Shown here: positions 57,076 through 64,000 of the stretch, one piece after another
How the letters are laid out: every line of letters starts with the position of its first letter
Numbering within the stretch: the stretch's first letter is position 1
Assembly: GCA_902616145.1 (NCBI GenBank)
Contig: CACMRM010000004.1
Coordinates: 1-64,000, forward strand
DNA from: an uncultured Pelagibacteraceae bacterium
GTDB taxonomy: Bacteria; Pseudomonadota; Alphaproteobacteria; Pelagibacterales; Pelagibacteraceae
DNA: 64,000 nucleotides
Direction: 5' to 3'
Made by a program: the position numbers and the translations under genes
Notes under the pieces: model-generated
Databases searched by the model: none
Seen by the model: only the letters and a program-made list of their open reading frames with translations
What the model was told of the DNA's origin: nothing

Positions 57076-57333
57076 ATGAATAATTATTTTGATAAAATTA
57101 AAAAAAAACTTACTGATCAATTTAAAATTGAAGATCTTGAAATTATTGATAATTCTCATTTGCATAAAGGACATAAATCTTTTTCAAAGGAAAGATTTCA
57201 TTTATGTTTAAAAATTAAATCTATATATTTATATTCAATACCTAGAGTTGATGCTCATAAGTTTATCATGAAAGCGCTGAATGACGATCTTAAAAATAAA
57301 ATTCATGCCTTAGAAATTAATATTGAACAATAG
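57076..57333 (+). CDS. bolA: BolA-family protein
   Basis: An 85-residue single BolA domain. It has the conserved HLHKGHKSF and SKERFHLCLKI, then a C-terminal RVDAHKFIMKALNDDLKNKIHAL helix. BolA proteins bind glutaredoxins through a shared 2Fe-2S cluster and influence iron-sulfur supply. It is divergent from the DnaJ-cobST unit across a 30-base gap, and the 3' end overlaps aroB by 17 bases. Confidence 0.93.
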   Translation: MNNYFDKIKKKLTDQFKIEDLEIIDNSHLHKGHKSFSKERFHLCLKIKSIYLYSIPRVDAHKFIMKALNDDLKNKIHALEINIEQ

Positions 57334-58429
57334 ATCTAGAATATTTTTTTAAATTTGTTAATGAGATTTTATATTTTCCCGGAAGAGTGGTTTTTCCTAT
57401 TTTTTTAAGTAATATAAAATTAATTTTATCATCATCATTTTTTTTATCATTTTTAAGAAACGGTATTAATTTCTGTATAGAGCTTGCGGATTTAAATTTT
57501 GAATAAGTGTATGATAAGGTATTTTTTTTGAATATATTTTCTATCTTATAGTAATCTTGTAACTTACAAAGTTTTTTAATTAAAGAAAGACGTGCCTCCA
57601 AAATAATTCCCGATAGTACAGCTTCTCCATGAGTTATATTATTTAAAAAATTAGCTTTAGCTTCGATCGCATGAGCAAAAGTATGTCCGAAGTTTAAGAT
57701 CATTCTGGATCCTTTTTCGTTAACATCTTTCTTGACAAAGCTTATCTTAATTTCGCAACTTTTTCTTATTGCATATGCAAGTTCTTTGTTTTTTCTTTTT
57801 AAAATATATTGAGTATTTTTTTCTAACCAATTGAAAAAAATTTTATCTTTAATTATCGAATGTTTTAATATTTCAGCATAACCACATATCATCTCCTTTT
57901 TAGGTAATGATTTTAAAAAAATCGTGTCACTTATCACTAATTTAGGTTGGTAGAAGGATCCTATTAGATTTTTTCCAAAAGTTGAGTTCACACCTGTCTT
58001 GCCACCAATAGCCGAGTCAACTTGAGCTAGCAGAGTAGTTGGAATATTGATAAAATTTATTCCTCGCTTAAATATACTAGCTATAAACCCAACCACATCT
58101 CCGGTAATTCCTCCTCCAATACTTATTATCAAATCTGAACGATTAAAATTTTCCTTTAATAATTTAGGTAAAATATGATTCACAGTTTTAAGTGACTTTG
58201 ATTTTTCACTAGCATGGAACGGTAAAGTTAATAGTTTGTAATTGTTTAGTTTTTTTTTAATGTTTCTTACAATTTTTTTTGGGACCTTTTTATCAACTAT
58301 CAGAGCTATTTTAATTGTTTTAGGACAAAGAGATTTAATTCTCTTATCCAAAACATGAAGAATATTAGTACCAATTAGCACCGAATATTCATAATTAAAA
58401 TCTTTAAGCCTTATCTCTTTTATTTTCAT
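57317..58429 (-). CDS. aroB: 3-dehydroquinate synthase
   Basis: A 370-residue enzyme that converts DAHP to 3-dehydroquinate in the shikimate pathway using NAD and a divalent metal. The nucleotide-binding GGGITGDVVGFIASIFKRG, PTTLLAQVDSAIGGKTGVN and metal ligands in EILKHSII and NFGHTFAHAIE-HGEAV are all visible. Length is standard. The start overlaps the aroK end by 26 bases, so the pair is co-translated. Confidence 0.96.
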   Translation of the reverse strand: MKIKEIRLKDFNYEYSVLIGTNILHVLDKRIKSLCPKTIKIALIVDKKVPKKIVRNIKKKLNNYKLLTLPFHASEKSKSLKTVNHILPKLLKENFNRSDLIISIGGGITGDVVGFIASIFKRGINFINIPTTLLAQVDSAIGGKTGVNSTFGKNLIGSFYQPKLVISDTIFLKSLPKKEMICGYAEILKHSIIKDKIFFNWLEKNTQYILKRKNKELAYAIRKSCEIKISFVKKDVNEKGSRMILNFGHTFAHAIEAKANFLNNITHGEAVLSGIILEARLSLIKKLCKLQDYYKIENIFKKNTLSYTYSKFKSASSIQKLIPFLKNDKKNDDDKINFILLKKIGKTTLPGKYKISLTNLKKYSRSIVQY

Positions 58430-58925
58430 ATAAATTTAATATTTTATCAGAAATAGTAGTTGGTTTTAATAAGTCACAACTAATCCTAAAATCCGCTTCA
58501 CTATAAGTTTTCTTTCTCTCCAAGTAAATTTTATTGATAACATCTCTTAGATTTTTTTTAAGTAATAAAGGGCGTCTTTTTGTTTTTTCTAACCTTTTAA
58601 CCAATATATTAGTTTTCACATCAAGCCAGAAGCTTATAGAAGTTTTTTTTACTATATCTCTTATAGATTTGTTTAAAAAAGCTCCCCCACCTAGGGAAAT
58701 AACCATATCTTTTTTTCTTAATTGATCTAGGGTAATATCATTTTCTAATTTTCTAAAATAATTTTCACTTTTATTTTTAAAAATTACATTTATTGAAGTA
58801 CCCTCTGCTTTCTCAATAAGTTTATCAATATCTGTGAATCCATATGTGAGTTTTCTGGCCAATTCTTTACCCACAGTAGATTTTCCTACTCCCATCATTC
58901 CTGTCAAAACAAGGTTTTTACTCAA
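58404..58925 (-). CDS. aroK: Shikimate kinase
   Basis: A 173-residue P-loop kinase phosphorylating shikimate. Walker A is GMMGVGKST (9-17), the shikimate-binding Asp is in FTDIDKLIE, GGGAF is present, and RRPLL marks the lid Arg. It is the first gene of the aroK-aroB unit on the minus strand. It is divergent from a small membrane-protein gene across a 73-base gap. Confidence 0.95.
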   Translation of the reverse strand: MSKNLVLTGMMGVGKSTVGKELARKLTYGFTDIDKLIEKAEGTSINVIFKNKSENYFRKLENDITLDQLRKKDMVISLGGGAFLNKSIRDIVKKTSISFWLDVKTNILVKRLEKTKRRPLLLKKNLRDVINKIYLERKKTYSEADFRISCDLLKPTTISDKILNLYENKRDKA

Positions 58926-58998
58926 ATTATTGTCCGATTTTGAAATTGATTTTTCATAAATATGTCTTATTTATTGAGTTTAAATTAAATCAAAAAGT

Positions 58999-59178
58999 AT
59001 GCAACTTAAATACAATAGACGGCCAAGTTTAGGTAGTTCAGTTTTTAAAGTATTAATAAAACTATTTATTTTAGTAATATTTTTTATAATTGCGATTTTT
59101 CTAATTGAAAAAGTAAAATTTCCTAGTCCAGAAAAAAAATACGATATTGACATAACCAATGAAATTAAAAAACTTTAA
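58999..59178 (+). CDS. Small single-pass membrane protein of unknown function
   Basis: 59 residues: a basic N-terminus (MQLKYNRRPSLGSS), one strong hydrophobic helix (about 16-37), then a short charged tail (VKFPSPEKKYDIDI). No family is recognised. It is the first ORF after the aroK promoter gap, and its end overlaps the next gene by 20 bases in another frame. This tight overlap and the sensible composition argue for a real coupled gene. By composition, the basic end should stay in the cytoplasm and the tail face the periplasm. Confidence 0.6.
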   Translation: MQLKYNRRPSLGSSVFKVLIKLFILVIFFIIAIFLIEKVKFPSPEKKYDIDITNEIKKL

Positions 59179-60901
59179 TTTTTTTATTGGCCTACTCTTT
59201 ATATTTTTTATCCTTTTACCACTTAGAGGGGAAGATCAAAATATAGATATTTGGAGTAATAAAAATAAAAAAAAAGACTCTGAATTAGAAAATAACAAAA
59301 TTAAAAACAATAATATTATCAATAATCTAAAACCAACCAATAAAATAAAAACAAATGAAATAGTTCAGATTGAAAAAAACAAAATAGAAAATGAAGAAGA
59401 ACTTAAAATTTTTGGGGTACACGATCCTGAGGATTATAATTTTGATCTTAATATGTGGTCTTCAACAAATGCAGAAGATATAAGATCAATTATAAAGAGA
59501 ATTGAAAAAATCAATTTATCAAAGACTTCAAATGAAATTCTGGAAAATATTTTATTATCTTTCTCATACCCACCTATTGGGATGAATGAAAAGGAGTTTG
59601 TTAAATTAAAAATTGACTGGTTAATTAAAAATGACAGACATGATCTTATTGAAAATTTTTTAAAACAAAACAAAGAATTTGACGGAAAAAGAAAACTTGT
59701 ACAATTTTTAGTTGATGAAAATATTTCAAATGCAAATTTAAAAGAAGGTTGTGAAAAAATTGAATTTATCGATAGCACAATTAAGGATCCATATTTAGAA
59801 AAGTTTAAAATATATTGTTTTGTGTTTAATAATAAAGACTCTCAAGCGAGACTATTATTAGATATTTTAAGAGAGGAAAATCAATCAGATAAGTTTTTTG
59901 ATGATAAAATTAACTATTTATTAGGTATTTCAGATAAAACCTCTACAAAAATAAATGAAAAAAATTTACTGAATTTTTACCTTTCAAGTGTCACCATCAA
60001 AGATTTTGATTATCAACCTACTAATAAAACAAAAAAAGAAATTTGGAAATATTTAAACTCTGCTAATTTAATTAAATTAGATGATATTAATGATAAAAAT
60101 AAACTTAAAGACTTAGAGATAGCAGCTAATAGAGGACAAATAGACCCAAAAATAATTTTTGATATTTACAAACAAATAAATTTTAACTTGAGCAATTTAA
60201 TTAATGCAAAAAACACTTATCAAACATTAGATAATATTGATTCGAGAGCATTAATTTATCAAAAATTTTTGCTATCAGAAAATAACGAAAATAAAATAGA
60301 ATATTTATTTTTATTAGATGATCTTTTTAAAAAAGATAAAATTGAAAATATTTATTCAAAATTTCTTAGTGAAAATTTAAAAAAAATTGGATTAGATAAT
60401 ATCCCTGATAATTATCAAGAAATTTCTCAAAAAAAAATACTTGAAGCTGAAGAACTTAAAGATGGTAAAATTAAATATAATGATAAAGTTTTACATCAGT
60501 CAAAAGTATTAAAATATTTTACTGAAGCTGAAAACCAAAAAAAAGTTCAAAAAGATCTTGATAAACTTTTAAAAAAATTTAACAAAAATAAAAGATATTT
60601 CTTTTCTGCAAAAGATTTAGCACTAATCAGTTCTTTAATAAAAGATGGATTTGAGATACCTTCGAATTTCAATTACTTAGATCTTGCTGATAAATATGAA
60701 GTACCTAAAAACTTGGTTCAACTAATCAAAAAAGAACAAAACGCTTTTTTAGCTTTGAAAATTGTTGAAATTATCGGAGAAGATGAGCCTGATCAATTAG
60801 ATCCAGAAACAATATTTTTCATTACAAGTCTTCTAAATGAAACGAATTTAATACAGATTAGAAATAAAGTATTAATTTCAGCTCTACCCCAAAGAATTTA
60901 A
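59159..60901 (+). CDS. Large secreted or anchored protein of unknown function
   Basis: 580 residues with an N-terminal signal or anchor (MKLKNFNFFIGLLFIFFILLPL). A low-complexity Asn/Lys linker (about 30-85) leads to a long, mostly helical, acidic and Lys-rich body. No catalytic motif and no cysteine pattern is apparent. I do not recognise the family. Its start overlaps the 59-residue membrane protein, and it is followed 17 bases later by def. The helical repeats resemble tetratricopeptide-like or SPOR-adjacent scaffold proteins only in general look, so no function is assigned. The pair may form a membrane complex. Confidence 0.68.
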   Translation: MKLKNFNFFIGLLFIFFILLPLRGEDQNIDIWSNKNKKKDSELENNKIKNNNIINNLKPTNKIKTNEIVQIEKNKIENEEELKIFGVHDPEDYNFDLNMWSSTNAEDIRSIIKRIEKINLSKTSNEILENILLSFSYPPIGMNEKEFVKLKIDWLIKNDRHDLIENFLKQNKEFDGKRKLVQFLVDENISNANLKEGCEKIEFIDSTIKDPYLEKFKIYCFVFNNKDSQARLLLDILREENQSDKFFDDKINYLLGISDKTSTKINEKNLLNFYLSSVTIKDFDYQPTNKTKKEIWKYLNSANLIKLDDINDKNKLKDLEIAANRGQIDPKIIFDIYKQINFNLSNLINAKNTYQTLDNIDSRALIYQKFLLSENNENKIEYLFLLDDLFKKDKIENIYSKFLSENLKKIGLDNIPDNYQEISQKKILEAEELKDGKIKYNDKVLHQSKVLKYFTEAENQKKVQKDLDKLLKKFNKNKRYFFSAKDLALISSLIKDGFEIPSNFNYLDLADKYEVPKNLVQLIKKEQNAFLALKIVEIIGEDEPDQLDPETIFFITSLLNETNLIQIRNKVLISALPQRI

Positions 60902-60918
60902 TTAGATTATATATAATT

Positions 60919-61443
60919 ATGACTAAAAGAAAGATTGTAATCGAGCCGGACCCTATTCTTAGAAAGAAAAGTGAAATCATTCAAAAAGTTGATACCGATT
61001 TAAGAAGATTGATGGATGACATGCTTGAAACAATGTATGCAGCTCCTGGAATTGGCCTTGCAGCTGTTCAGATTGGAGTTTTGAGAAGAGTAGTTGTTAT
61101 AGATGTTTCAAAAGAAAAAGAAAAAAAAAATCCTCTTTTTTTAATAAATCCTCAAATTATTAGCAAATCAGATCAAACATCCGTATACGAAGAAGGCTGC
61201 TTATCTTTGCCAGGTCACTTTGCCGAAGTTGAGAGACCTGCCATTTGTAATATAAATTTCTTAGACTATCACGGAAAGAAAAAAGAGTTAAAAGCAGAGG
61301 GAATTTTAGCTACATGTATTCAACATGAGATTGACCATTTAAATGGAATTTTGTTTATAGACTATTTGTCAAAACTTAAAAAAGATATGATTATTAAAAA
61401 ATTAAGTAAGCAAAAAAAAGATTTAGATAAAATAGTTTTGTAA
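60919..61443 (+). CDS. def: Peptide deformylase
   Basis: A 174-residue metalloenzyme that removes the formyl group from nascent chains. Motif 1 is GIGLAAVQIG (44-53), motif 2 EEGCLSLPG (C94 ligand), motif 3 QHEIDHLNG (H136, E137, H140). Length is standard. It forms a run with fmt four bases later, the usual partner that adds the formyl group. Confidence 0.97.
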   Translation: MTKRKIVIEPDPILRKKSEIIQKVDTDLRRLMDDMLETMYAAPGIGLAAVQIGVLRRVVVIDVSKEKEKKNPLFLINPQIISKSDQTSVYEEGCLSLPGHFAEVERPAICNINFLDYHGKKKELKAEGILATCIQHEIDHLNGILFIDYLSKLKKDMIIKKLSKQKKDLDKIVL

Positions 61444-61447
61444 ATAG

Positions 61448-62374
61448 ATGGCTTTAAATATAATTTTTATGGGAACACCAGAATTTGCAGTTCCAATTTT
61501 AAATTCAATTTTTAAGTCCGACCATAAAATTTTACAAGTATACACTCAACCACCAAGAAAAAAAAACAGGGGACAGAAAATTAATATTTCTCAAGTTCAC
61601 AAATTTTCAATAGAAAATAAAATTGATGTATCTCACCCAGAAACTTTTGATGATGAAGAGGTAAAAAAAATTTTAAATTTAAATCCTAACGTAGTCGTCG
61701 TAGTAGCTTATGGTAAAATATTACCTGCAAAACTTTTAGACAATAGCAAAATAAAATTTATAAATATTCACGCATCTTTACTTCCAAAGTGGCGTGGCGC
61801 TGCACCGATACAAAGAGCATTAATGAATTTAGATAAAGAGACCGGTGTATCGATCATGAAAATTCTCCCTAAATTAGATACCGGACCAGTTATGATGCAG
61901 TCAAAAATCAAAATCGATAAAAAGACAGATTTTGAAAGATTAAGTAATACGATGGCATTACTCAGCGCAAAAATGATTCTACAGTCTTTAGATTTAATTG
62001 AGAAAAGAAAGGCAAAATTTGTTCCTCAGGATGAAACTAAAGCAACCTATGCAACAAAGTTAGAAAAAAAAGAGTATTTGATTGACTGGAATGACGATTC
62101 GGAAAAAGTTGCAGCTAAAATAAAAGCTCTTTATCCTAAACCAGGTTCCTGGTTTTTATTCAAGGGTTCAAGAATTAAAGTTTTAAAAGTTGAAGAAGTT
62201 AAAGCTAAAGGAAATCCGGGCGAAATAATTAAAAGTAATTTTACCATAGCATGCGGTTCAAATGCCGTGAGACTTCTAGAAATCCAAAAAGAGGGAAAAA
62301 AAAGAATGTCTATCGATGATTATCTAAAAGCAAACAATTTAAAAGTAGGTTTTAATGTTAAAAAAAACTTTTAA
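61448..62374 (+). CDS. fmt: Methionyl-tRNA formyltransferase
   Basis: A 308-residue enzyme that formylates initiator Met-tRNA using 10-formyl-THF. It opens IIFMGTPEFAVPIL, has the active-site stretch INIHASLLPKWRGAAPIQRA and the Asp loop LDTGPVM, followed by a C-terminal tRNA-binding domain. It follows def by four bases and overlaps truA by 20 bases in another frame. Confidence 0.97.
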   Translation: MALNIIFMGTPEFAVPILNSIFKSDHKILQVYTQPPRKKNRGQKINISQVHKFSIENKIDVSHPETFDDEEVKKILNLNPNVVVVVAYGKILPAKLLDNSKIKFINIHASLLPKWRGAAPIQRALMNLDKETGVSIMKILPKLDTGPVMMQSKIKIDKKTDFERLSNTMALLSAKMILQSLDLIEKRKAKFVPQDETKATYATKLEKKEYLIDWNDDSEKVAAKIKALYPKPGSWFLFKGSRIKVLKVEEVKAKGNPGEIIKSNFTIACGSNAVRLLEIQKEGKKRMSIDDYLKANNLKVGFNVKKNF

Positions 62375-63110
62375 TTACTTAATTAAAATTGAATATGATG
62401 GGACAAATTTTATTGGTTGGCAAATTCAAAAAAAAGGAAGAAGTGTTCAAGGCCAAATCGAAAAAGTTTTAAAAAAAATTTTTAAGACCAAAATTAGAAT
62501 TATTGGCGCTGGCAGAACTGATAAAGGAGTACATGCTTTTGAACAATGTGCAAGTTTTAAAACAGATAAAGAAATTAAAAATAAAATACAATTTTTAGAC
62601 TCCTCTAATTATTTTCTCCGGGAAGATTCTATTTCCATTCTAGACGTTCAAAAAAAAGATAAAACTTTCAATTCACGATTTTCCGCAAAAGAGAGAACTT
62701 ATGAGTACAGAATTATAAATAGGAGAGGATATCCAGCATTAAATAAACATAAAGCATGGCACATTAAAAAAAAACTTGATTTACAGCTTCTTAAGAAAGG
62801 TGTCAAACTTTTAAAAGGGACTCATAACTTTTCTACCTTTAGAGCGGCAAGTTGTTCAGCATTTTCTCCTATAAAAAAAATAAATCTTGCCCAAGTTAAA
62901 ATTAACGGTGAGTCAATAACAATTATTTTTAAATCTAGGTCATTTTTACAAAATCAAGTTAGGTCAATGGTAGGAAGTTTAATATATTTATCTTCTGACA
63001 AATGGACTTTAAGATTTTTTAAGAAAGTTTTTAAATCTAAAAAGAGAGAGCTATGCGCTCCTCCTGCACCAGCTCACGGATTATTTTTAAAAAAAATTAA
63101 ATATAAATAA
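62355..63110 (+). CDS. truA: tRNA pseudouridine(38-40) synthase TruA
   Basis: 251 residues. The catalytic Asp is D56 in GAGRTDKGVHAF. The N-terminal IEYDGTNFIGWQIQ and the later HNFSTFRAASC and FLQNQVRSMVGSL are family signatures. It makes pseudouridine at positions 38-40 of tRNA anticodon stems. The def-fmt-truA order is common in alphaproteobacteria. It converges on the minus-strand GT2 with no gap. Confidence 0.96.
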   Translation: MLKKTFNYLIKIEYDGTNFIGWQIQKKGRSVQGQIEKVLKKIFKTKIRIIGAGRTDKGVHAFEQCASFKTDKEIKNKIQFLDSSNYFLREDSISILDVQKKDKTFNSRFSAKERTYEYRIINRRGYPALNKHKAWHIKKKLDLQLLKKGVKLLKGTHNFSTFRAASCSAFSPIKKINLAQVKINGESITIIFKSRSFLQNQVRSMVGSLIYLSSDKWTLRFFKKVFKSKKRELCAPPAPAHGLFLKKIKYK

Positions 63111-63860
63111 TTATTTAAAGCCATATTTTTTTAATGAACTTAAAGATATGCTCAAAATAGAATTAATGTTTTCAAAAAAATTCAATTTGTTGTATTTTTG
63201 GTTAATTTTCCAAATGCAATAAACATTCCTTAGTTTATTACTTTGAAGAGATTTATCTCTTACTCGATATTTAGCTAAATATTTTTTCAAACAATATGCG
63301 TATTTCTCTCTCCTCAGCAAATCACACTTAAACAGGTAGTCCTCACATACTTTTGTATCTATAAATTTTATATTTTTAACGATTTTTCTATTTAACAAAA
63401 TAGTGCTCATTGAAATAGAGGTATCTTTAATAAAACTTGAATAACTAAAGATATCTGGGACCCGAATTTTGTTATTTACTCTCCCAAAAGTTTCATAATA
63501 AGTATAAGTAAAATTATAATTATTATTTTTTATAAAGGCAATTTGTTGGCTTAGCTTTTTTTTATCCCAAATATCATCTGAGTCTAAAAAAGCAATATAT
63601 TTTGATTTTGAAATCTTTAAACCTAAATTTCTACAGAAAGCTGCACCTCGATTTTTGTTAAGCCAAATAATTTTTATCTTTTTAATTTTTTGATATTTTT
63701 TAACAATTTTCTTTGTTTTTTGATTAGAAGCATCATCCACAATTATTAGCCTCCAATTTTTGTAAGTCTGACTAATAACACTTTTTATTGTTGCGTCTAA
63801 ATATTTGTAACTATTATAATTTGGTAAAATAATATCTGTTTCAGCTTTCTTTTTTCTCAT
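63111..63860 (-). CDS. Glycosyltransferase family 2
   Basis: A 249-residue inverting GT-A transferase. It opens DIILPNYNSYKYL, then IVDDASNQKT, has NRGAAFCRNLGL and the metal-binding FLDSDDIW (DXD type), and an ED pair in VCEDYLFKCDLLRR. It resembles colanic-acid or capsule side-chain transferases. Its ATG overlaps the stop of the next upstream gene (ATGA), so it belongs to a glycan gene unit reaching past the window end. Confidence 0.88.
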   Translation of the reverse strand: MRKKKAETDIILPNYNSYKYLDATIKSVISQTYKNWRLIIVDDASNQKTKKIVKKYQKIKKIKIIWLNKNRGAAFCRNLGLKISKSKYIAFLDSDDIWDKKKLSQQIAFIKNNNYNFTYTYYETFGRVNNKIRVPDIFSYSSFIKDTSISMSTILLNRKIVKNIKFIDTKVCEDYLFKCDLLRREKYAYCLKKYLAKYRVRDKSLQSNKLRNVYCIWKINQKYNKLNFFENINSILSISLSSLKKYGFK

Positions 63861-64000
63861 TTTAAAAATTCTTTTATTTCAAACTGAGGCCTAGTATTTT
63901 TTTTTCTTAATATTTTTACCAAAAATTTAAGCAATATACCAAAAAATGATCCAAATCTAATTGGGTAAAAAGAAAAATTTAAAACCATATTAGACCAGAG
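63857..64000 (-). CDS. C-terminus of a membrane protein, probably polyprenyl-phosphate glycosyltransferase
   Basis: 47 C-terminal codons and a TGA stop are visible; the rest lies beyond the window. The stretch NMVLNFSFYPIRFGSFFGIL is typical of the membrane segment that ends dolichol-phosphate-mannose-synthase-like GT2 enzymes. The stop overlaps the ATG of the GT2 gene at 63860 by four bases. Family is tentative because only the tail is seen. Confidence 0.55.
   Translation of the reverse strand, partial: LWSNMVLNFSFYPIRFGSFFGILLKFLVKILRKKNTRPQFEIKEFLK

Overview
This 64 kb window is a gene-dense, strongly AT-rich stretch of bacterial chromosome. It looks like a streamlined marine alphaproteobacterium of the SAR11 / Pelagibacterales type. 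The reasons are the short or negative intergenic gaps, the many 3' overlaps between convergent genes, class I lysyl-tRNA synthetase, the DnaJ-CobS-CobT cluster, a TAXI-type TRAP transporter, homodimeric pyruvate dehydrogenase and Lys/Asn/Ile-rich proteins. The taxon is inferred from style and gene content; no rRNA is present. I see no insertion sequence, prophage, CRISPR array or replication origin, and no gene-free stretch longer than about 300 bases.

Layout. 1-10.3 kb: a truncated SUV3-like RNA helicase (-), an aminotransferase with a structured leader, a TAXI TRAP binding protein and its fused permease separated by an intrinsic terminator, an unrecognised Cys-rich secreted protein, and a minus-strand run of an FG-GAP/ASPIC secreted protein, a hotdog thioesterase and an EamA exporter. 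10.3-19 kb is acetyl-CoA metabolism: aceE (E1 with an extra N-terminal lipoyl domain) and aceF (E2), divergent from acetoacetyl-CoA synthetase, which converges on a class IV-like deacetylase and an acetyl-CoA acetyltransferase. 19-25.3 kb is a surface-polysaccharide block: O-antigen ligase/polymerase, tRNA-Arg(ACG), GT-C glycosyltransferase, two tandem nucleotide-sugar epimerases, GT2 and UppP. 25.5-31.5 kb: gltD-gltB glutamate synthase. 31.5-36.1 kb: a large membrane protein, an SDR, an alpha/beta hydrolase and a GT4.

36.1-45.5 kb is a translation operon, thrS-infC-rpmI-rplT-pheS-pheT-lepA, bracketed by two GT4 genes that each overlap it by one base. 45.5-50.2 kb: an SDR, tRNA-Ser(GGA) followed by a GC-rich hairpin, then a cytoplasmic NlpC/P60 hydrolase, an AmpG-like permease and TrkH, all on the minus strand. 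50.3-53.8 kb: lysK-pyrD, then rpmB behind a near-consensus promoter, then a queuosine-precursor transporter. 53.8-57.3 kb: cobT, cobS and a DnaJ-domain gene, divergent from bolA. 57.3-59 kb: aroB-aroK. 59-63.1 kb: a 59-residue membrane peptide, a 580-residue unknown protein, def, fmt and truA. 63.1-64 kb: two glycosyltransferases, the last cut by the window edge.

I found no clear-cut new defence or mobile system. The best leads are the lipoyl-E1 fusion, CobS/CobT/DnaJ with no chelatase or cobalamin gene nearby, the Cys-rich secreted protein at 6.9 kb, the 58999-60901 unknown pair, the nearly leaderless gene three bases after tRNA-Arg, the structured leader at 2.05 kb and the hairpin after tRNA-Ser. 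All similarity statements come from recognising motifs by eye; no database search was run.
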